Assembly (NCBI RefSeq): GCF_003387535.1
Contig: NZ_QUNR01000002.1
Span: 296,514 to 360,513, forward strand
DNA from: Paraperlucidibaca baekdonensis
GTDB taxonomy: Bacteria > Pseudomonadota > Gammaproteobacteria > Pseudomonadales > Moraxellaceae
Direction of reading: 5' to 3'
Length of the DNA stretch: 64,000 nt
In this document: one piece after another, positions 18,501-28,140 of the stretch
How positions within the stretch are numbered: position 1 is the stretch's first letter
Layout of the letters: every line of letters begins with the position of its first letter
Position numbers and translations under genes: made by a program
The notes under the pieces: generated by a model
The model's database searches: none
Told to the model about the DNA's origin: nothing
Seen by the model: the letters and a program-made list of their open reading frames with translations, nothing else

Positions 18501-18624
18501 GAGTGTGTTTTGGGGGCCAATGGCCATTTCCATTATGGGCGGCTTGGTGTTTGCCACCGGCCTCACGCTACTCTTTGTGCCGGCGCTCTACGCCGCCTGG
18601 TTTAAGGTCAAGCGCGCGAGTTGA
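15571..18624 (+). CDS. RND-family multidrug efflux permease
   Basis: A 1017-residue inner-membrane proton-driven pump of the HAE1/AcrB type, with 12 transmembrane segments and two large periplasmic loops. The paired aspartates of the proton relay are in TM4 (GLLVDDAIIAVEMMV), and the late segment MIMRNSVILVDQIEQD is conserved. Closest in style to the VexF/TriC-like group, which use broad substrates; specificity cannot be read off. It is translationally coupled to the adaptor gene and ends four bases from the convergent quinone oxidoreductase gene. Confidence 0.94.
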   Translation: MKGFNLSEWAVTHRTIVIFLMIASLLAGVFSFLKLGRLEDPNFNVPAMTAVVIWPGASAEELQNQVLNRMEQAVQELPHLNYVQSFSRQGFGGMTLSINGRQSSAELKELWYQARKKISDRRGEFPAGVQGPFYNDEYTDVYTSLYALRGDDISQAELQEFAEHVKRRLQTVPNTNKVNILGEQAEKVYVELSTRRLAALGLSPQAVFAAIAEQNQVRPAGAVDTYNDRVFARIDGSLQSAADVAEVSIEAGGNLLRLGDIATVTSGYEDPAQFLIRHNGHAVLAIGVTMVPDGNILTLGRDLEKELTAIRAELPVGVEIEQYADQSKVAEQSVWEFEKVFLEALIIVLAVSFLFLGWRTGIVVAASVPLVLGIVAVLMYAFGWHLDRITLGALIIALGLLVDDAIIAVEMMVVKMEQGWDRVRAATFAYTSTAFPMLTGTLVTIAGFMPVGFAESTSGEYAGGIFWIVGMALVVSWFVAVIFTPYLGVVMLPNNLAEKAHNDPYNKPVYHRLRRWVDFCVDHRKSVLLATGGLFIAAILGMKLVQQQFFPTASRPELLVELRLKEGSSIKATEREVKRLESLLLKDEDIDYFTAYVGQGSPRFYISLAPELPNPAYAQFVIQTGGLAQREAVRTRLMTLFDEDQVFPQLRGRVLRLEFGPPVGFPVQFRVIGPDPMEVRRIAYEVRDTVRASALVRDTQLDWNDQVRVMKVRIDQNKARLLGVSSVDIANLLQTALSGAPVSQIRRGEELIDIVVRGTPEERARVENIGDLSVFSRTGGVVPLSQVASIEPVFEEPVLWRRNRHLQLTVKSDLADGVQGPYATQQIWPSLQPIIDALPPGYELQQGGAIEESLKANKAIGAVFPVMLIVMLMVLMFQLQSFSRMFMVFLTAPLGLIGVVPALLLFNVPFGFVALLGVIALAGMIMRNSVILVDQIEQDIAAGHEPWQAIVDATVRRSRPVVLTAAAAVLAMVPLSTSVFWGPMAISIMGGLVFATGLTLLFVPALYAAWFKVKRAS

Positions 18625-18628
18625 TGTC

Positions 18629-19600
18629 TTAGCGCAGAGTTAGCACCAGCTTACCCATGTGCGTGCCGGACTCCATGCGCCGATGCGCGCTGGCCACATC
18701 GGCTAGCGCAAATTCGCTATCGATGATTGGCAAGCAGCGACCTGCTGCTAGCGCTGGCCAAATCTGCTGACGCAGCTCATCGGCAATGATGGCCTTTTGC
18801 TGGCTACTCCGCGCCCGCAAAGTGGAGCCGGTCAGCGTTAGGCGTTTGAGCATGATCGGCATGATATTTATCATTGAGCTGACGCCGCCCATGGCTCCAA
18901 TAATGACCAAGCGGCCATCGTCATTGAGTACCTTTAGATGCTGCTCAAGGTAGGCGGCGCCCACCATATCGAGCACCACATCGACGCCATCGGTGAGTGC
19001 GAGCAACTGCTGATCAAAGTCAGCCGCGCGATAGTTCAGGGCAGAGGCGCCAAGGTCTTCAATAAACTGGCACTTTTCATCGGATCCGGCCGTGGCATAA
19101 CAGTGCCAGCCCAGCTCTTGGCCTAACAACAGCGCGGTACTGCCAATGCCGCTGCTGCCGCCATGAATGAGCACGCGCTCGCCGGGCTGAACCCGGGCCA
19201 GCTGTAGCAAGTTGGCCCACACCGTGAAAAATGCCTCAGGGATCGCCGCCGCTTGTGTCATCGATACGCCCGCTGGAATACTCAAGCATTGCCCTGATGG
19301 CACCGCACAATACTCTGCATAGCCTCCGCCATTGGTGAGGGCGCAAACGCGATCACCAACGCGATGATTCATGACACCATCGGCCACCGCCACGACCTCG
19401 CCGGCGACCTCTAAGCCCAATACGGGATTGACGCCGGCGGGCATGGGATAGAGACCGCGTCGCTGCAATATATCGGGGCGATTGACGCCAGCAGCATGCA
19501 CACGAATCAATAGCTCGCCGGCTTGCAGGCTTGGTACAGGCCCTTCTGCCAGCGCCATGACGTTGGCATCACCAGCGCTGGCGCAGTTTATGTAACGCAT
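18629..19600 (-). CDS. NAD(P)H:quinone oxidoreductase, PIG3 type (zinc-free MDR)
   Basis: A 323-residue medium-chain dehydrogenase/reductase without structural zinc ligands. The N-terminal GroES-like domain contains AAGVNRPDILQRRGLYPMPAG, typical of the TP53I3/PIG3 branch; the Rossmann motif is IHGGSSGIGSTA. It probably reduces quinones with NADPH. ATG 19600 is chosen since the upstream in-frame codons overlap the symporter gene and TAAGG lies just ahead. It is separated from the symporter gene by 10 bp. Confidence 0.9.
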   Translation of the reverse strand: MRYINCASAGDANVMALAEGPVPSLQAGELLIRVHAAGVNRPDILQRRGLYPMPAGVNPVLGLEVAGEVVAVADGVMNHRVGDRVCALTNGGGYAEYCAVPSGQCLSIPAGVSMTQAAAIPEAFFTVWANLLQLARVQPGERVLIHGGSSGIGSTALLLGQELGWHCYATAGSDEKCQFIEDLGASALNYRAADFDQQLLALTDGVDVVLDMVGAAYLEQHLKVLNDDGRLVIIGAMGGVSSMINIMPIMLKRLTLTGSTLRARSSQQKAIIADELRQQIWPALAAGRCLPIIDSEFALADVASAHRRMESGTHMGKLVLTLR

Positions 19601-19610
19601 AAGTTTGGCC

Positions 19611-21014
19611 TTAATGGTGGTGTGGCTTTTGTGCAAGTACTAGCGAGAATAGCAGCAACAAGCCGCCGGCGGCCATGCCGGCCATGCCCTCATAGAGCGC
19701 TGATTGCCAGCCGAGTTGGCGCCAGGCAATGGCCACGCCCAAGCCAATAATCACCGCCGCAAAGCGCGCCCAGCGCGGTGGTTGGCCGCCCAGTACGCGG
19801 CAAATCAGCAGCGGTGCTAGCGCGCTGGCCAAGCCTGACCACGCCATGATGACTAAGCTAAAGACGCTTTGCGTATTGCTCAGCGCCCAGATCAGCGCGA
19901 GGCCGGTGATGATCGCCGTGCCCCATTTGAGCCGCGATAGTTTGCGTGAGCCGGGCACGAGGTCGTGGGTGAGTGCGGCAGAGCAGCTTAAAATCAGCGA
20001 GTCGGCGGTCGACAGTGTGGCAGCGAAAACGCCGGCGAGCACTAAGCCAACGAGTACCGGATGCAGTAATTCGAGCGCCATGGTCGGCAGCGCCAATTCG
20101 GCATCGAAGTCGACGGCGACTGGCAGGTACAGCCGTGAGAGTAGGCCAACGCCGGTGGCCATGGCGTAGAAAGCGATAAACCACAGGTAGTACCAGAGCC
20201 GCGCGCGGTTCATGTGCGCGCCGTCATTGAGGGCCATAAAGCGCACCATGACATGCGGCTGGCCGATGACCGAGAGCCCGGCGAAAAACCAGCTCACGGC
20301 AAACAGCACGCCGCCAGCCAAGCCCGGCAGGGCGAGATCCTGCGGGTAGCCATTCATATAGCCGGGGATGCTGTGCAGTTGCTGCCAGACGGCATCGAGA
20401 CCGCCGAGATTGCGTGTGGCGGCAATGAGCAGCAAGCTCATGGCGCCGATCATCACGAACGATTGCGCGGCGTCGGTCCACATGGAGGCGCGAATGCCGC
20501 CGGAAAGGCAATAGACCAAGACCAGACCGGCGCCGAGAAAGGCGCCGGTGGCCATCGGCCAGTCAAAGAGCACATGTAAAGCCTTGCTGCCGGCCACCAA
20601 TTGCGCGCTCGCGTAGGCCAATAAAAACACCAGTGAGATGAGTGCCAGCAAGCGTTGCAATGGCACATCGCGCTGGCCATTCCAGTGGCTTAAGACATCG
20701 GCAAAGCTCACTGCGCCGGTGCTTTCGGTGAGGCGGCGTAGGCGGGCGTGAACATAGCGCGAGGCCACGTAGTCGCCGCTGATCCAGCCGATCATCAGCC
20801 AAATGGCGGCGAAGCCGGTGGCGTAGGTGTAGCCGATGACGCCGATGAACATATAGCCGCTGTTGTTGGTGGCCACCGCGGAGAGGCCGGCGAGTGCGGG
20901 CGAGACATCGCGGCTGGCGAGGTAATAATCATCGGCGGTGCCGCGGCTTTTGCGAGCGGCGCTAACACCGACCAAGGCAAAGCCGGTGAGAAACAGCAGG
21001 AAACTCCAAATCAT
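19611..21014 (-). CDS. Sodium:solute symporter (SSS family)
   Basis: A 467-residue integral membrane protein with about 13 hydrophobic spans, related to the PutP/PanF branch of sodium symporters. The conserved segment ATNNSGYMFIGVIGYTYATG near residues 48-67 and SAALTHDLVPG later support this. The substrate (amino acid, pantothenate or carboxylate) is undetermined. AGAGGTG precedes ATG 21014. It lies between the AbgT gene and the quinone oxidoreductase gene on the same strand. Confidence 0.85.
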   Translation of the reverse strand: MIWSFLLFLTGFALVGVSAARKSRGTADDYYLASRDVSPALAGLSAVATNNSGYMFIGVIGYTYATGFAAIWLMIGWISGDYVASRYVHARLRRLTESTGAVSFADVLSHWNGQRDVPLQRLLALISLVFLLAYASAQLVAGSKALHVLFDWPMATGAFLGAGLVLVYCLSGGIRASMWTDAAQSFVMIGAMSLLLIAATRNLGGLDAVWQQLHSIPGYMNGYPQDLALPGLAGGVLFAVSWFFAGLSVIGQPHVMVRFMALNDGAHMNRARLWYYLWFIAFYAMATGVGLLSRLYLPVAVDFDAELALPTMALELLHPVLVGLVLAGVFAATLSTADSLILSCSAALTHDLVPGSRKLSRLKWGTAIITGLALIWALSNTQSVFSLVIMAWSGLASALAPLLICRVLGGQPPRWARFAAVIIGLGVAIAWRQLGWQSALYEGMAGMAAGGLLLLFSLVLAQKPHHH

Positions 21015-21070
21015 TGAACACCTCTTAGGCTAACAGCGCCCAAGCCATGCTCAGACACCACAACGCGTGG

Positions 21071-22636
21071 TTATGAAGCCGGCCCCAAAGGCCAACCGAG
21101 ACTGAGCCAGAGACCGAGAAAGCCGCCCCAAATCACTAACAACGTCAGCGAGTAAGGCAGCATGAGTGCCACCAGCGTGCCAACGCCGGCTGCTGGTTGA
21201 TAGCGCTGAGCAAAGGCCACGACCATGGCGAAATAGGGCATCAATGGCGTGATGATATTGCCGACGCTATCGCCGACGCGAAAGGCCGCGAGCGTGGATT
21301 CGGCGGGAATGCCCGCGAGCAGCAGCATGGGCACGAAGACCGGCGCCATCAGTGCCCATTTCGCCGAGGCGGAGCCGATGAATAGGTTGATGATGAAGGT
21401 GGCGAGCAAAAACAGGAGCAGCAGCGCCGTGGCACTGAGCGTGGTGTGCGCTAGCGCTTCGGCGCCGGAAATAGCCAGCAGCTGGCCGAGCTGGCTCCAG
21501 TTAAACCAGGCGACAAATTGCGCGGCAAAAAACATCAGCACCAAATAGCTGGCGAGGGTTTTGAAGGTGTCTTCCATGGCAGCCACGGAGTCGCTGGCGC
21601 GTGACCATCGGCCGCTAAAGCGTGCGTAGAGAATGCCGGCCACGCCGGCGGTAAAGGCAATAACCACGACGATGCCTTGCACCAGTGGCGAGCGCGAGAT
21701 GCTGCCATCGGCGCCGCGTAAAGCGCCATCGGCTGGCCAGAGTGCGTAGAGGCAGGCGCAAGCGATGAGCAGTGTCCAGAGCAGAGCGGCGAGCGCACCG
21801 GCACGGTGCAGGTGGTGGTCTGTGTCTGCGTCGGCAAGCACTGTCGTGTTGCCGCCAGCGGAGGGTGAAATACGCTGGGCATCGAGGTCGGGCTGCGTCA
21901 GTGCGCCGGCGGCGAGCTGCTGCTCGGCGGCTTGCAGGCGCGGCTGCACCAGCCAGGCATTGACCGCGCTGATGACCAGCGTCACCAACAGTGTGGAGGC
22001 GGCAATAAAATAATAGTTCGCGGTGATGGCCACGTTGGCCTCAGGATTCACCGTACGTGCTGCCTCGGTGGTGATGCCGGCCAAAATCGCATCGACCGGA
22101 CCGATGGCGATATTGGCCGAGAAGCCAGCAGACACCCCAGCAAATGCACAGGCGATACCTGCCAATGGCGGTAGTCCGGCGCGGGCAAAGAGCAGACCGG
22201 CGAGCGGGATGATCACCACATAGCCGGCATCCACCGCGAGGCTGGAGAGTACGCCGGCAAAGGCCACAATAAATGCCAAGCCGCGGCCACCGCTTAAGCG
22301 TACCAAGCCCGATAGCAAGCCGCCGAGTAGTCCTGAACGTTCAGCCAGACCCAGACCGAGCATGGCGATCATGACGCTGCCGACTGGTGCAAACTGAGTG
22401 AAATTAGTGATGCTGCTGGTGAGGATATAGCGCAGGCCATCGAGCGAGATGAGGCTGGTAGCACTGACGGTGCGGCTGCCATCGGGCCAGGGGGCCTGCC
22501 AGTCGAGACCGGCGGCGATGGCTGAAATTATTGCGACAAGAAAACACAGCCAAACAAACAGCCAGGTCGGATGCGGTAGGCGATTACCGAGGCGTTCGAG
22601 ATGGTCTAGGCTGCGATGCAAAACCGAGGTGGACAT
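21071..22636 (-). CDS. AbgT-family transporter
   Basis: A 521-residue inner-membrane protein of the AbgT family (p-aminobenzoyl-glutamate importers; some members export sulfonamides). Around 11 hydrophobic segments are visible. The early segment LERLGNRLPHPTWLFV and later FIINLFIGSASAKWALMAPVFVPM are family hallmarks. No folate-related hydrolase (abgAB) is nearby, so the real substrate is uncertain. It lies 64 bp downstream of pta on the same strand. Confidence 0.9.
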   Translation of the reverse strand: MSTSVLHRSLDHLERLGNRLPHPTWLFVWLCFLVAIISAIAAGLDWQAPWPDGSRTVSATSLISLDGLRYILTSSITNFTQFAPVGSVMIAMLGLGLAERSGLLGGLLSGLVRLSGGRGLAFIVAFAGVLSSLAVDAGYVVIIPLAGLLFARAGLPPLAGIACAFAGVSAGFSANIAIGPVDAILAGITTEAARTVNPEANVAITANYYFIAASTLLVTLVISAVNAWLVQPRLQAAEQQLAAGALTQPDLDAQRISPSAGGNTTVLADADTDHHLHRAGALAALLWTLLIACACLYALWPADGALRGADGSISRSPLVQGIVVVIAFTAGVAGILYARFSGRWSRASDSVAAMEDTFKTLASYLVLMFFAAQFVAWFNWSQLGQLLAISGAEALAHTTLSATALLLLFLLATFIINLFIGSASAKWALMAPVFVPMLLLAGIPAESTLAAFRVGDSVGNIITPLMPYFAMVVAFAQRYQPAAGVGTLVALMLPYSLTLLVIWGGFLGLWLSLGWPLGPAS

Positions 22637-22700
22637 GAATAGTAGGCTGCGAAAAAGTCAGCCCCGACCTTACCCAATTGCGCCTGCTGTCGCAAACCGC

Positions 22701-24773
22701 TCAGCTCGCTGCCTGAATTGCAGTGAGCGCGATGGTAAAGACAATGTCATCGACCAGTGCGCCGCGCGAGAGGTCATTGACCGGTTTATTCAGGCCTTGC
22801 AGCATGGGCCCCACACTCACGCAATTGGCGCTGCGCTGCACAGCCTTATAGGTGGTATTGCCAGTGTTGAGGTCGGGGAAAACAAACACCGTGGCTTGCC
22901 CGGCGACTGGGCTATTCGGGGCTTTTTGCTGGCCCACGCTGGCAATCGCGGCGGCGTCGTATTGCAAAGGGCCATCGAGCGCGAGATCGGGGCGTGCGGC
23001 TTGGGCTAGTCGGGTGGCTTCGCGGACTTTTTCGACGTCATCGCCGCTGCCCGAGTCGCCGGTGGAGTAGCTTAGTAAGGCCACGCGCGCGGGGATGCCA
23101 AAGGCTTGCGCCGAGGCCGCGCTTTGCAGGGCAATGTCGGCGAGCTGCTGGGCGTTGGGGTCGGGGTTCACCGCGCAATCGCCATAGACCAAGACCTGTT
23201 GCGGCAGCAGCATAAAAAATACCGATGACACGATGTTATAGCCCGGTGCGGTTTTAATCAGCTGCAGGGCCGGGCGAATGGTATTGGCGGTAGTGTGCAC
23301 AGCGCCGGAGACCAGGCCATCGACTTCACCTTCGGCGAGCATCATGGTGCCGAGCACCACGGTGTCTTCGAGTTGCGCGAGCGCCATCGGGGCATTGAGG
23401 CCTTTATGGGCGCGCAGTTTGACCATGGCGGCGACGTAGTCTTCGCGCACGCTATCGGGGTCAATGATAGTCAGTGCATCGGGCAGTGTGACGCCCTGTG
23501 TGCGCGCCACTTCGCGCACCTCGGCCGGCTTGGCGAGCAGAACGCAGTCGGCAATGCCGCGCGCCTGACAAATCGCCGCCGCTTGCACGGTGCGTGGCTC
23601 CGCGCCTTCCGGCAGCACAATGCGCTTTTTCGCGGCCTTGGCGCGCGTCACGAGCTGGTAGCGAAAGGCCGCCGGTGTCATGCGCGGTACCGGTGCTTGG
23701 CCGCAGCGCGCCTGCAACCATTGATGGTCTAAATGACTGGCCATAAATTCGGTAATGGCCTCGGCGCGCTCGGCATCGTCGAGCGGGATTTCCGGATTCA
23801 TCTTGGCCAAGGCGCGGGCGGTGTCGTAGGAGCCGCTGGCCACGGTAAACACCGGCAGACCGGCATCGATGGCGGGTTGGCAGAGCGCCAGCACGCGCGC
23901 ATCGGGCTGAAAATCGGTGCACAGCAGCAGGCCAGCGAGCGGCACGCCATTCATGGCCGCCAAGCAACTCGCCACCAAGATGTCGTCGCGATCGCCGGGG
24001 GTGACCACGAGCACGCCGGGCTGCAAGAGCGCCACGGTATTGGGCATGGCGCGCGCGCACAGCACGGTTTTTTTTACGCGACGGCGGCTGGCATCGCCGA
24101 TGGAAAGCGCGCTAGCCTGCATCAGTGCCATGACATCGGCAACGCGCGGATTATTCAGTGACTCATCCCAGGGAATGGTACCGATGAGCCGGAAATCGTC
24201 GCGCTGAAACAGCGGTGATGCGCCTTTTAGGGCATCAACATAGTCGGCGCTGGGCAGTTTATTGACCACCGCGCCAACAATGACGGCTTGGTCGGGACCG
24301 CCAAACTGTTGCACATGCAGGGCGATGCGATCGGCGAGCACTTCAGCGCTTTCGTCATCGGGCGCAGTGACGATAATCGCCTCGGCATTGAGGCTACTGG
24401 CGAGTGCGACATTAACCCGCGTGGCGTAGCTGGTTTGCTGATTGGGCACGAGGCCCTCAATGATCACCACGTCGTGGTCATGAGCGGCGCTGTGAAAGCG
24501 CGTGACTAAGGCTTCGAGTAAGTCATCGAGGTTGTGCTCGGCGATGTAGCGCTCCACATCGACCAAAGCCAATGGCTCAGGCGCGTCGATGTGGTGGGTG
24601 AGTTTCATCAGGCCGGTGGAGCGCTCCGGGCCATCATCGCTGCTGTGATGCTGCGCCACGGCTTTGAAAAAGCCCACGCTCAAGCCCGCGCGTGACAGTG
24701 CGCGCACCAGCCCCAAGCTCGTGGAGGTTAGGCCAACGCGGGCGCTGGTGGGGGCGAGTAAAAATGTGTGCAT
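22701..24773 (-). CDS. pta: Phosphate acetyltransferase
   Basis: A 690-residue long-form Pta that interconverts acetyl-CoA and acetyl phosphate. The N-terminal P-loop-like, BioD-related domain (APTSARVGLTSTSLGLVRAL) and middle DRTGG domain precede the catalytic PTA_PTB domain (from about residue 370: RIVLPEGAEPRTVQAA; GLVSGAVHTTANTIRPALQ). Length matches E. coli Pta (714). AGGA lies upstream of ATG 24773. It follows ackA by 37 bp, forming the acetate overflow/assimilation pair in the order ackA-pta. Confidence 0.95.
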   Translation of the reverse strand: MHTFLLAPTSARVGLTSTSLGLVRALSRAGLSVGFFKAVAQHHSSDDGPERSTGLMKLTHHIDAPEPLALVDVERYIAEHNLDDLLEALVTRFHSAAHDHDVVIIEGLVPNQQTSYATRVNVALASSLNAEAIIVTAPDDESAEVLADRIALHVQQFGGPDQAVIVGAVVNKLPSADYVDALKGASPLFQRDDFRLIGTIPWDESLNNPRVADVMALMQASALSIGDASRRRVKKTVLCARAMPNTVALLQPGVLVVTPGDRDDILVASCLAAMNGVPLAGLLLCTDFQPDARVLALCQPAIDAGLPVFTVASGSYDTARALAKMNPEIPLDDAERAEAITEFMASHLDHQWLQARCGQAPVPRMTPAAFRYQLVTRAKAAKKRIVLPEGAEPRTVQAAAICQARGIADCVLLAKPAEVREVARTQGVTLPDALTIIDPDSVREDYVAAMVKLRAHKGLNAPMALAQLEDTVVLGTMMLAEGEVDGLVSGAVHTTANTIRPALQLIKTAPGYNIVSSVFFMLLPQQVLVYGDCAVNPDPNAQQLADIALQSAASAQAFGIPARVALLSYSTGDSGSGDDVEKVREATRLAQAARPDLALDGPLQYDAAAIASVGQQKAPNSPVAGQATVFVFPDLNTGNTTYKAVQRSANCVSVGPMLQGLNKPVNDLSRGALVDDIVFTIALTAIQAAS

Positions 24774-24810
24774 GAGCAGTCCTTATCAAATCGTGGGCAA
24801 CGCAGCGCGT

Positions 24811-26007
24811 CTAGCCGGGTGTTGCCGCCAACACCGCCAAGGTCTCGATGGCAATTTGCCGCTCTTCATTGGTGGGGATTACCCACAGGCCCGGGCCGCT
24901 TCCGCGGCTAATGCAGCCGAGCTTGCCTAGGGTGTCGTCATTGGCCGTGTCATCGAGTGTGGCGCCGAGCCAGCTCAGGTGCGCATAAGTTTCGCGGCGA
25001 ATGGCCGGCGCATGCTCGCCAATGCCGCCGGTGAAAATCAGGCCATCGAGTCGAGGCAGCGCGCAGCGCATGGCGGCCAGTGATTTCGCTAGTCGGTAGC
25101 AAAATACCGCAATCGCTAATCTTGCGCCCTCATGGCCATCGTCGCGCGCAGCCAAGAGCGTGCGCATGTCGTTGGAGTGGCCGGAGAGTCCGAGCAGGCC
25201 GCTTTCGCGATTGAGCACGGTCTCGATGCGCTCCAGACTCCAGCCCAGGCTGCGTTGCAAATGGCCGTGTAAATTCGGATCGATATCGCCGCTGCGTGTG
25301 CCCATGACAGGGCCTTCCAGCGGCGTGAGGCCCATACTGGTATCGACACTGATGCCGTTTAGCACCGCGCAGGTCGACACGCCATTGCCCATGTGCGCGA
25401 CCAGCCAAGCGCTGCTGGCATAATCGAGGCCGGCCGCTTCGGCGGCGCGCTCACTCACGTAGCGATGGCTGGTGCCATGAAAGCCATAGCGCCGCACGCC
25501 ATGCTCGCGATAAAGTGCCTCGGGCAGGGCGTAGCGATAGGCCATGGCCGGCAAGGTTTGATGGAAGGCGGTGTCGCAGACGGCTACTTGCGGCAGATCT
25601 GGCCAGGCGGCTTGGGCGGCTTCGATGCCAGCGATATTGGCCGGGTTATGCAGCGGTGCCAGCGCGCTATTGGCCTGCAAAATCGCCAATGATTCGGCGC
25701 CAATGCGCGTGGCCATTTGCAGGTCTTCGCCACCATGCACGACGCGATGGCCAATCGCCGATAGCCGCTCCCGATACGGCGCTAAGCAGTCAACAATAGC
25801 CAGCAAGCCGGCCTGATGATCAGCCCCCGCCAGCGCTTGCGGTGGCTGTTTATCATCCTTGATGCGCCAACGCAGACTCGCCTCAGGGCTGCCTAGGCGA
25901 TCAATGTCACCGCGCACCAAAGCCTGCGGCTCGGCTGTGTCGATCAAGGCAAATTTAAGCGATGAACTGCCGGCGTTGATGACCAGCACGGCGCGCGATG
26001 AAGTCAT
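24811..26007 (-). CDS. ackA: Acetate kinase
   Basis: A 398-residue acetokinase converting acetate and ATP to acetyl phosphate. Family signatures [13 protein letters not shown] at the N-terminus and [13 protein letters not shown] in the middle are intact; HRVVHGG and [13 protein letters not shown] are also present. It begins four bases after the sodC stop and runs into pta, so it probably belongs to a transcript starting further upstream. Confidence 0.96.
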   Translation of the reverse strand: MTSSRAVLVINAGSSSLKFALIDTAEPQALVRGDIDRLGSPEASLRWRIKDDKQPPQALAGADHQAGLLAIVDCLAPYRERLSAIGHRVVHGGEDLQMATRIGAESLAILQANSALAPLHNPANIAGIEAAQAAWPDLPQVAVCDTAFHQTLPAMAYRYALPEALYREHGVRRYGFHGTSHRYVSERAAEAAGLDYASSAWLVAHMGNGVSTCAVLNGISVDTSMGLTPLEGPVMGTRSGDIDPNLHGHLQRSLGWSLERIETVLNRESGLLGLSGHSNDMRTLLAARDDGHEGARLAIAVFCYRLAKSLAAMRCALPRLDGLIFTGGIGEHAPAIRRETYAHLSWLGATLDDTANDDTLGKLGCISRGSGPGLWVIPTNEERQIAIETLAVLAATPG

Positions 26008-26011
26008 GGGT

Positions 26012-26548
26012 TTATTTCGCTGCGCTCACCACGCCGCAGGCCATACGCGCGCCACCACCACCGAGGCTCATTGGGTGATCATGATGATTGTCGCCACCGG
26101 CGTGCATCATCAGCGAATGCCCGCGCATGCGCTTGAGCGTCAGGCGCGGCGCCAGCACCGGCTGGTTGGCATTACCATCGGCATCGACAAAGAGCACGGG
26201 CAGATCGCCCAAATGACCATTGCCCCAGGGTGTGCCGTGTTTGCCGGCGTTGTTGGGGTCGTAATGGCCGCCGGCGGCTAAGCCCGGCACCATGTTGCCG
26301 TCTTTTTCAGCGGCCTCACAGCTTGGGTTGGTGTGCATGTGAAAGCCGTGCAGGCCGGGTGCTAGGCCTTTGAGGTCGGGCGTGAGCACGGTGCCGTGGC
26401 GGTTGTGACTGAGCGTGATGGTGCCGATGCTGGCACCCACACCAGTATCGCTGACGGTGTGCATGTCAACGACGATATCGGCGGGTTTGCTCGCCAGTGC
26501 GGTGGTGCTGGCCAAGACGAATGCCGTGGCTAAAAGCGTGCGCTTCAT
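26012..26548 (-). CDS. sodC: Periplasmic Cu,Zn superoxide dismutase
   Basis: A 178-residue protein with a Sec signal peptide ([19 protein letters not shown]). Copper ligands are in HGFHMHTN, zinc ligands in HYDP and the following [14 protein letters not shown] loop, and the last copper His in RGHSLMMH. The disulfide Cys pair (NPSCE and MACG) is kept. It detoxifies superoxide in the periplasm. ATG 26548 is chosen because it starts the signal peptide. The close spacing to ackA is unusual for this gene. Confidence 0.95.
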   Translation of the reverse strand: MKRTLLATAFVLASTTALASKPADIVVDMHTVSDTGVGASIGTITLSHNRHGTVLTPDLKGLAPGLHGFHMHTNPSCEAAEKDGNMVPGLAAGGHYDPNNAGKHGTPWGNGHLGDLPVLFVDADGNANQPVLAPRLTLKRMRGHSLMMHAGGDNHHDHPMSLGGGGARMACGVVSAAK

Positions 26549-26582
26549 AGAGATATCCTCAAGGAATTCAGTGTGCCTAACG

Positions 26583-27149
26583 CTAAACGCTAATGCCCGC
26601 TGACTCAAGCTGACATTCGGGTCTCGCGCGGGCTAAGACTGGCAGCCAGTGCTGCATTTTCTCCGATAATGAGCAGGCGGCGTGCGCTGGGCTGGTGGAG
26701 GGTAAGGCATGGCAATGCAAGCGCTGTTGCTGATCAACGCTGAGCGTTGGCCAGACCTGGCGCATAAACCAGCGATGCGCGGCTTGGCCATTGAGCGCAA
26801 TCTGTGAGATGTGGCTATATTCGGCGAAAACTGCCTGAAAATCGTTGAAAACCAGACCATCTTTTTGGATTTTTGCATCTAAGCTGCCGGGGCGAATGGC
26901 CGCGGCGAGCACATCCCAGAGGCCAATGCCGGCGCCTAAAAGTTGTGCATAGCGCGAGGCGAAATCGTCGGCGAGCAGCACGCCGTGTTGCGCGCGTAAA
27001 TGCGCCGCCACGATGGGCCAAAAGCCATTCCGCGGATGGGCGTAATAAGCCTGTGCCTGCAAAGAGGCTTGCCCCGGCATGCTGCCTAAGACCAGCAGCG
27101 TTGTGTCTTCAGCGAGGATGGGGGCAAAGCCGTGACTAGTTGCGATCAC
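26583..27149 (-). CDS. Hypoxanthine/uracil-DNA glycosylase family protein
   Basis: A 188-residue member of the uracil-DNA glycosylase superfamily, closest to the DNA-deoxyinosine glycosylase (MUG-like) group. The active-site motif [20 protein letters not shown] is followed by NGFWPIV; the second motif is LPSTSPAHA. It would excise deaminated bases during base-excision repair. The start appears to be GTG 27149, four bases after the stop of the hydrolase gene, with no clear ribosome-binding site, so the exact start is uncertain. Confidence 0.82.
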   Translation of the reverse strand: MIATSHGFAPILAEDTTLLVLGSMPGQASLQAQAYYAHPRNGFWPIVAAHLRAQHGVLLADDFASRYAQLLGAGIGLWDVLAAAIRPGSLDAKIQKDGLVFNDFQAVFAEYSHISQIALNGQAAHRWFMRQVWPTLSVDQQQRLHCHALPSTSPAHAACSLSEKMQHWLPVLARARPECQLESAGISV

Positions 27150-27153
27150 GCCG

Positions 27154-28092
27154 TTAGGGCAATTCGCCGGCTAAAAAGCGCGTGAACAGGGCGGCGGTTT
27201 GCGCCGGGCGCTCGAGGTGCGGCATATGACCAACACCGGCATAGACGTAAGCTTTTGAGCCGGCAATACGCTGCCAAACACCCGCCATGCTGACGTGTAA
27301 GAGCTGATCTTCATCGCCCCACACAATCAGCGTGGGCGTGCGAATTTGGCTCAATGAGTCATCCATGACACCGCCGAGTTGCTTGAAAATATAGGCATGG
27401 CGCGGTACGCGAGCGATGGCATCTGCCGCCACCGCATCGAGCACAAAGCTCGGCACATAGGGCGCTTCGTTCATGGTCATGGCATAGAAAACCTTCCAGT
27501 CATCGAGCGTGGTGGCGTAAAAGCCATTTTTTCCTTCAGCAATTTGTTGGCGCAACGTGCTCAGCGTGGGGCTGCTCACACCGGCGGCATTGAGTAGCGT
27601 TAGGCTATGGGTTTGCTCGGGATGACGCAGCGCAAATTGCGCTGAAATAGCGCCGCCCATGGAGTTGCCAATGAGATCAACCTGCGGGTTTTTCAGTGCC
27701 ATGGCGGTGATCAACGCACTGACGCGATCGGCCTGTGTGGCGGGGTCGTAGGCTGCGCTTGGTAGGAAGCTCGACTGGCCAAAGCCTGGCAAGTCCATGG
27801 CAATCACGCAGCGCTCAGCCGGTAGATTTTTGGCCATGCGAAACCAATGCGCGGCGCGCGCGGTGAAGCCATGAATCATAACAATACAGGGCTCGGCGCT
27901 GTCGCTGTGGCGGCTAAAAACCACGATGTCGTGGTCATCGACGCGGTAGCTGCTGCGCTCTAGGCCGGCTTTGTATTGTTCGAAGCCGAGTGCGGTTTCT
28001 TGCACCCAGCCGCCGAGCGAGGCCTGCGCGCTACTGGCCAGCGTGAGCAAACTGAATAGCAGCGCTTTGGCGCTAAAGGGTTTGAGTGTCAT
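27154..28092 (-). CDS. Exported alpha/beta hydrolase
   Basis: A 312-residue alpha/beta-fold hydrolase with an N-terminal signal peptide (cleavage likely after SSAQA). The oxyanion segment is MIHGFTARAAHWF, the nucleophile elbow GNSMGG, and the late His is in GVGHMPHLERP. It resembles lipases/esterases of the monoacylglycerol lipase type. Substrate unknown; a lipid ester would fit the wax-ester gene content. It heads a tight minus-strand series (hydrolase, glycosylase, sodC, ackA, pta). Confidence 0.85.
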   Translation of the reverse strand: MTLKPFSAKALLFSLLTLASSAQASLGGWVQETALGFEQYKAGLERSSYRVDDHDIVVFSRHSDSAEPCIVMIHGFTARAAHWFRMAKNLPAERCVIAMDLPGFGQSSFLPSAAYDPATQADRVSALITAMALKNPQVDLIGNSMGGAISAQFALRHPEQTHSLTLLNAAGVSSPTLSTLRQQIAEGKNGFYATTLDDWKVFYAMTMNEAPYVPSFVLDAVAADAIARVPRHAYIFKQLGGVMDDSLSQIRTPTLIVWGDEDQLLHVSMAGVWQRIAGSKAYVYAGVGHMPHLERPAQTAALFTRFLAGELP

Positions 28093-28140
28093 GGTTATTT
28101 CTCGTTTTTATTCCGCGTGTGTTGATGGCCACCGCGTCGG

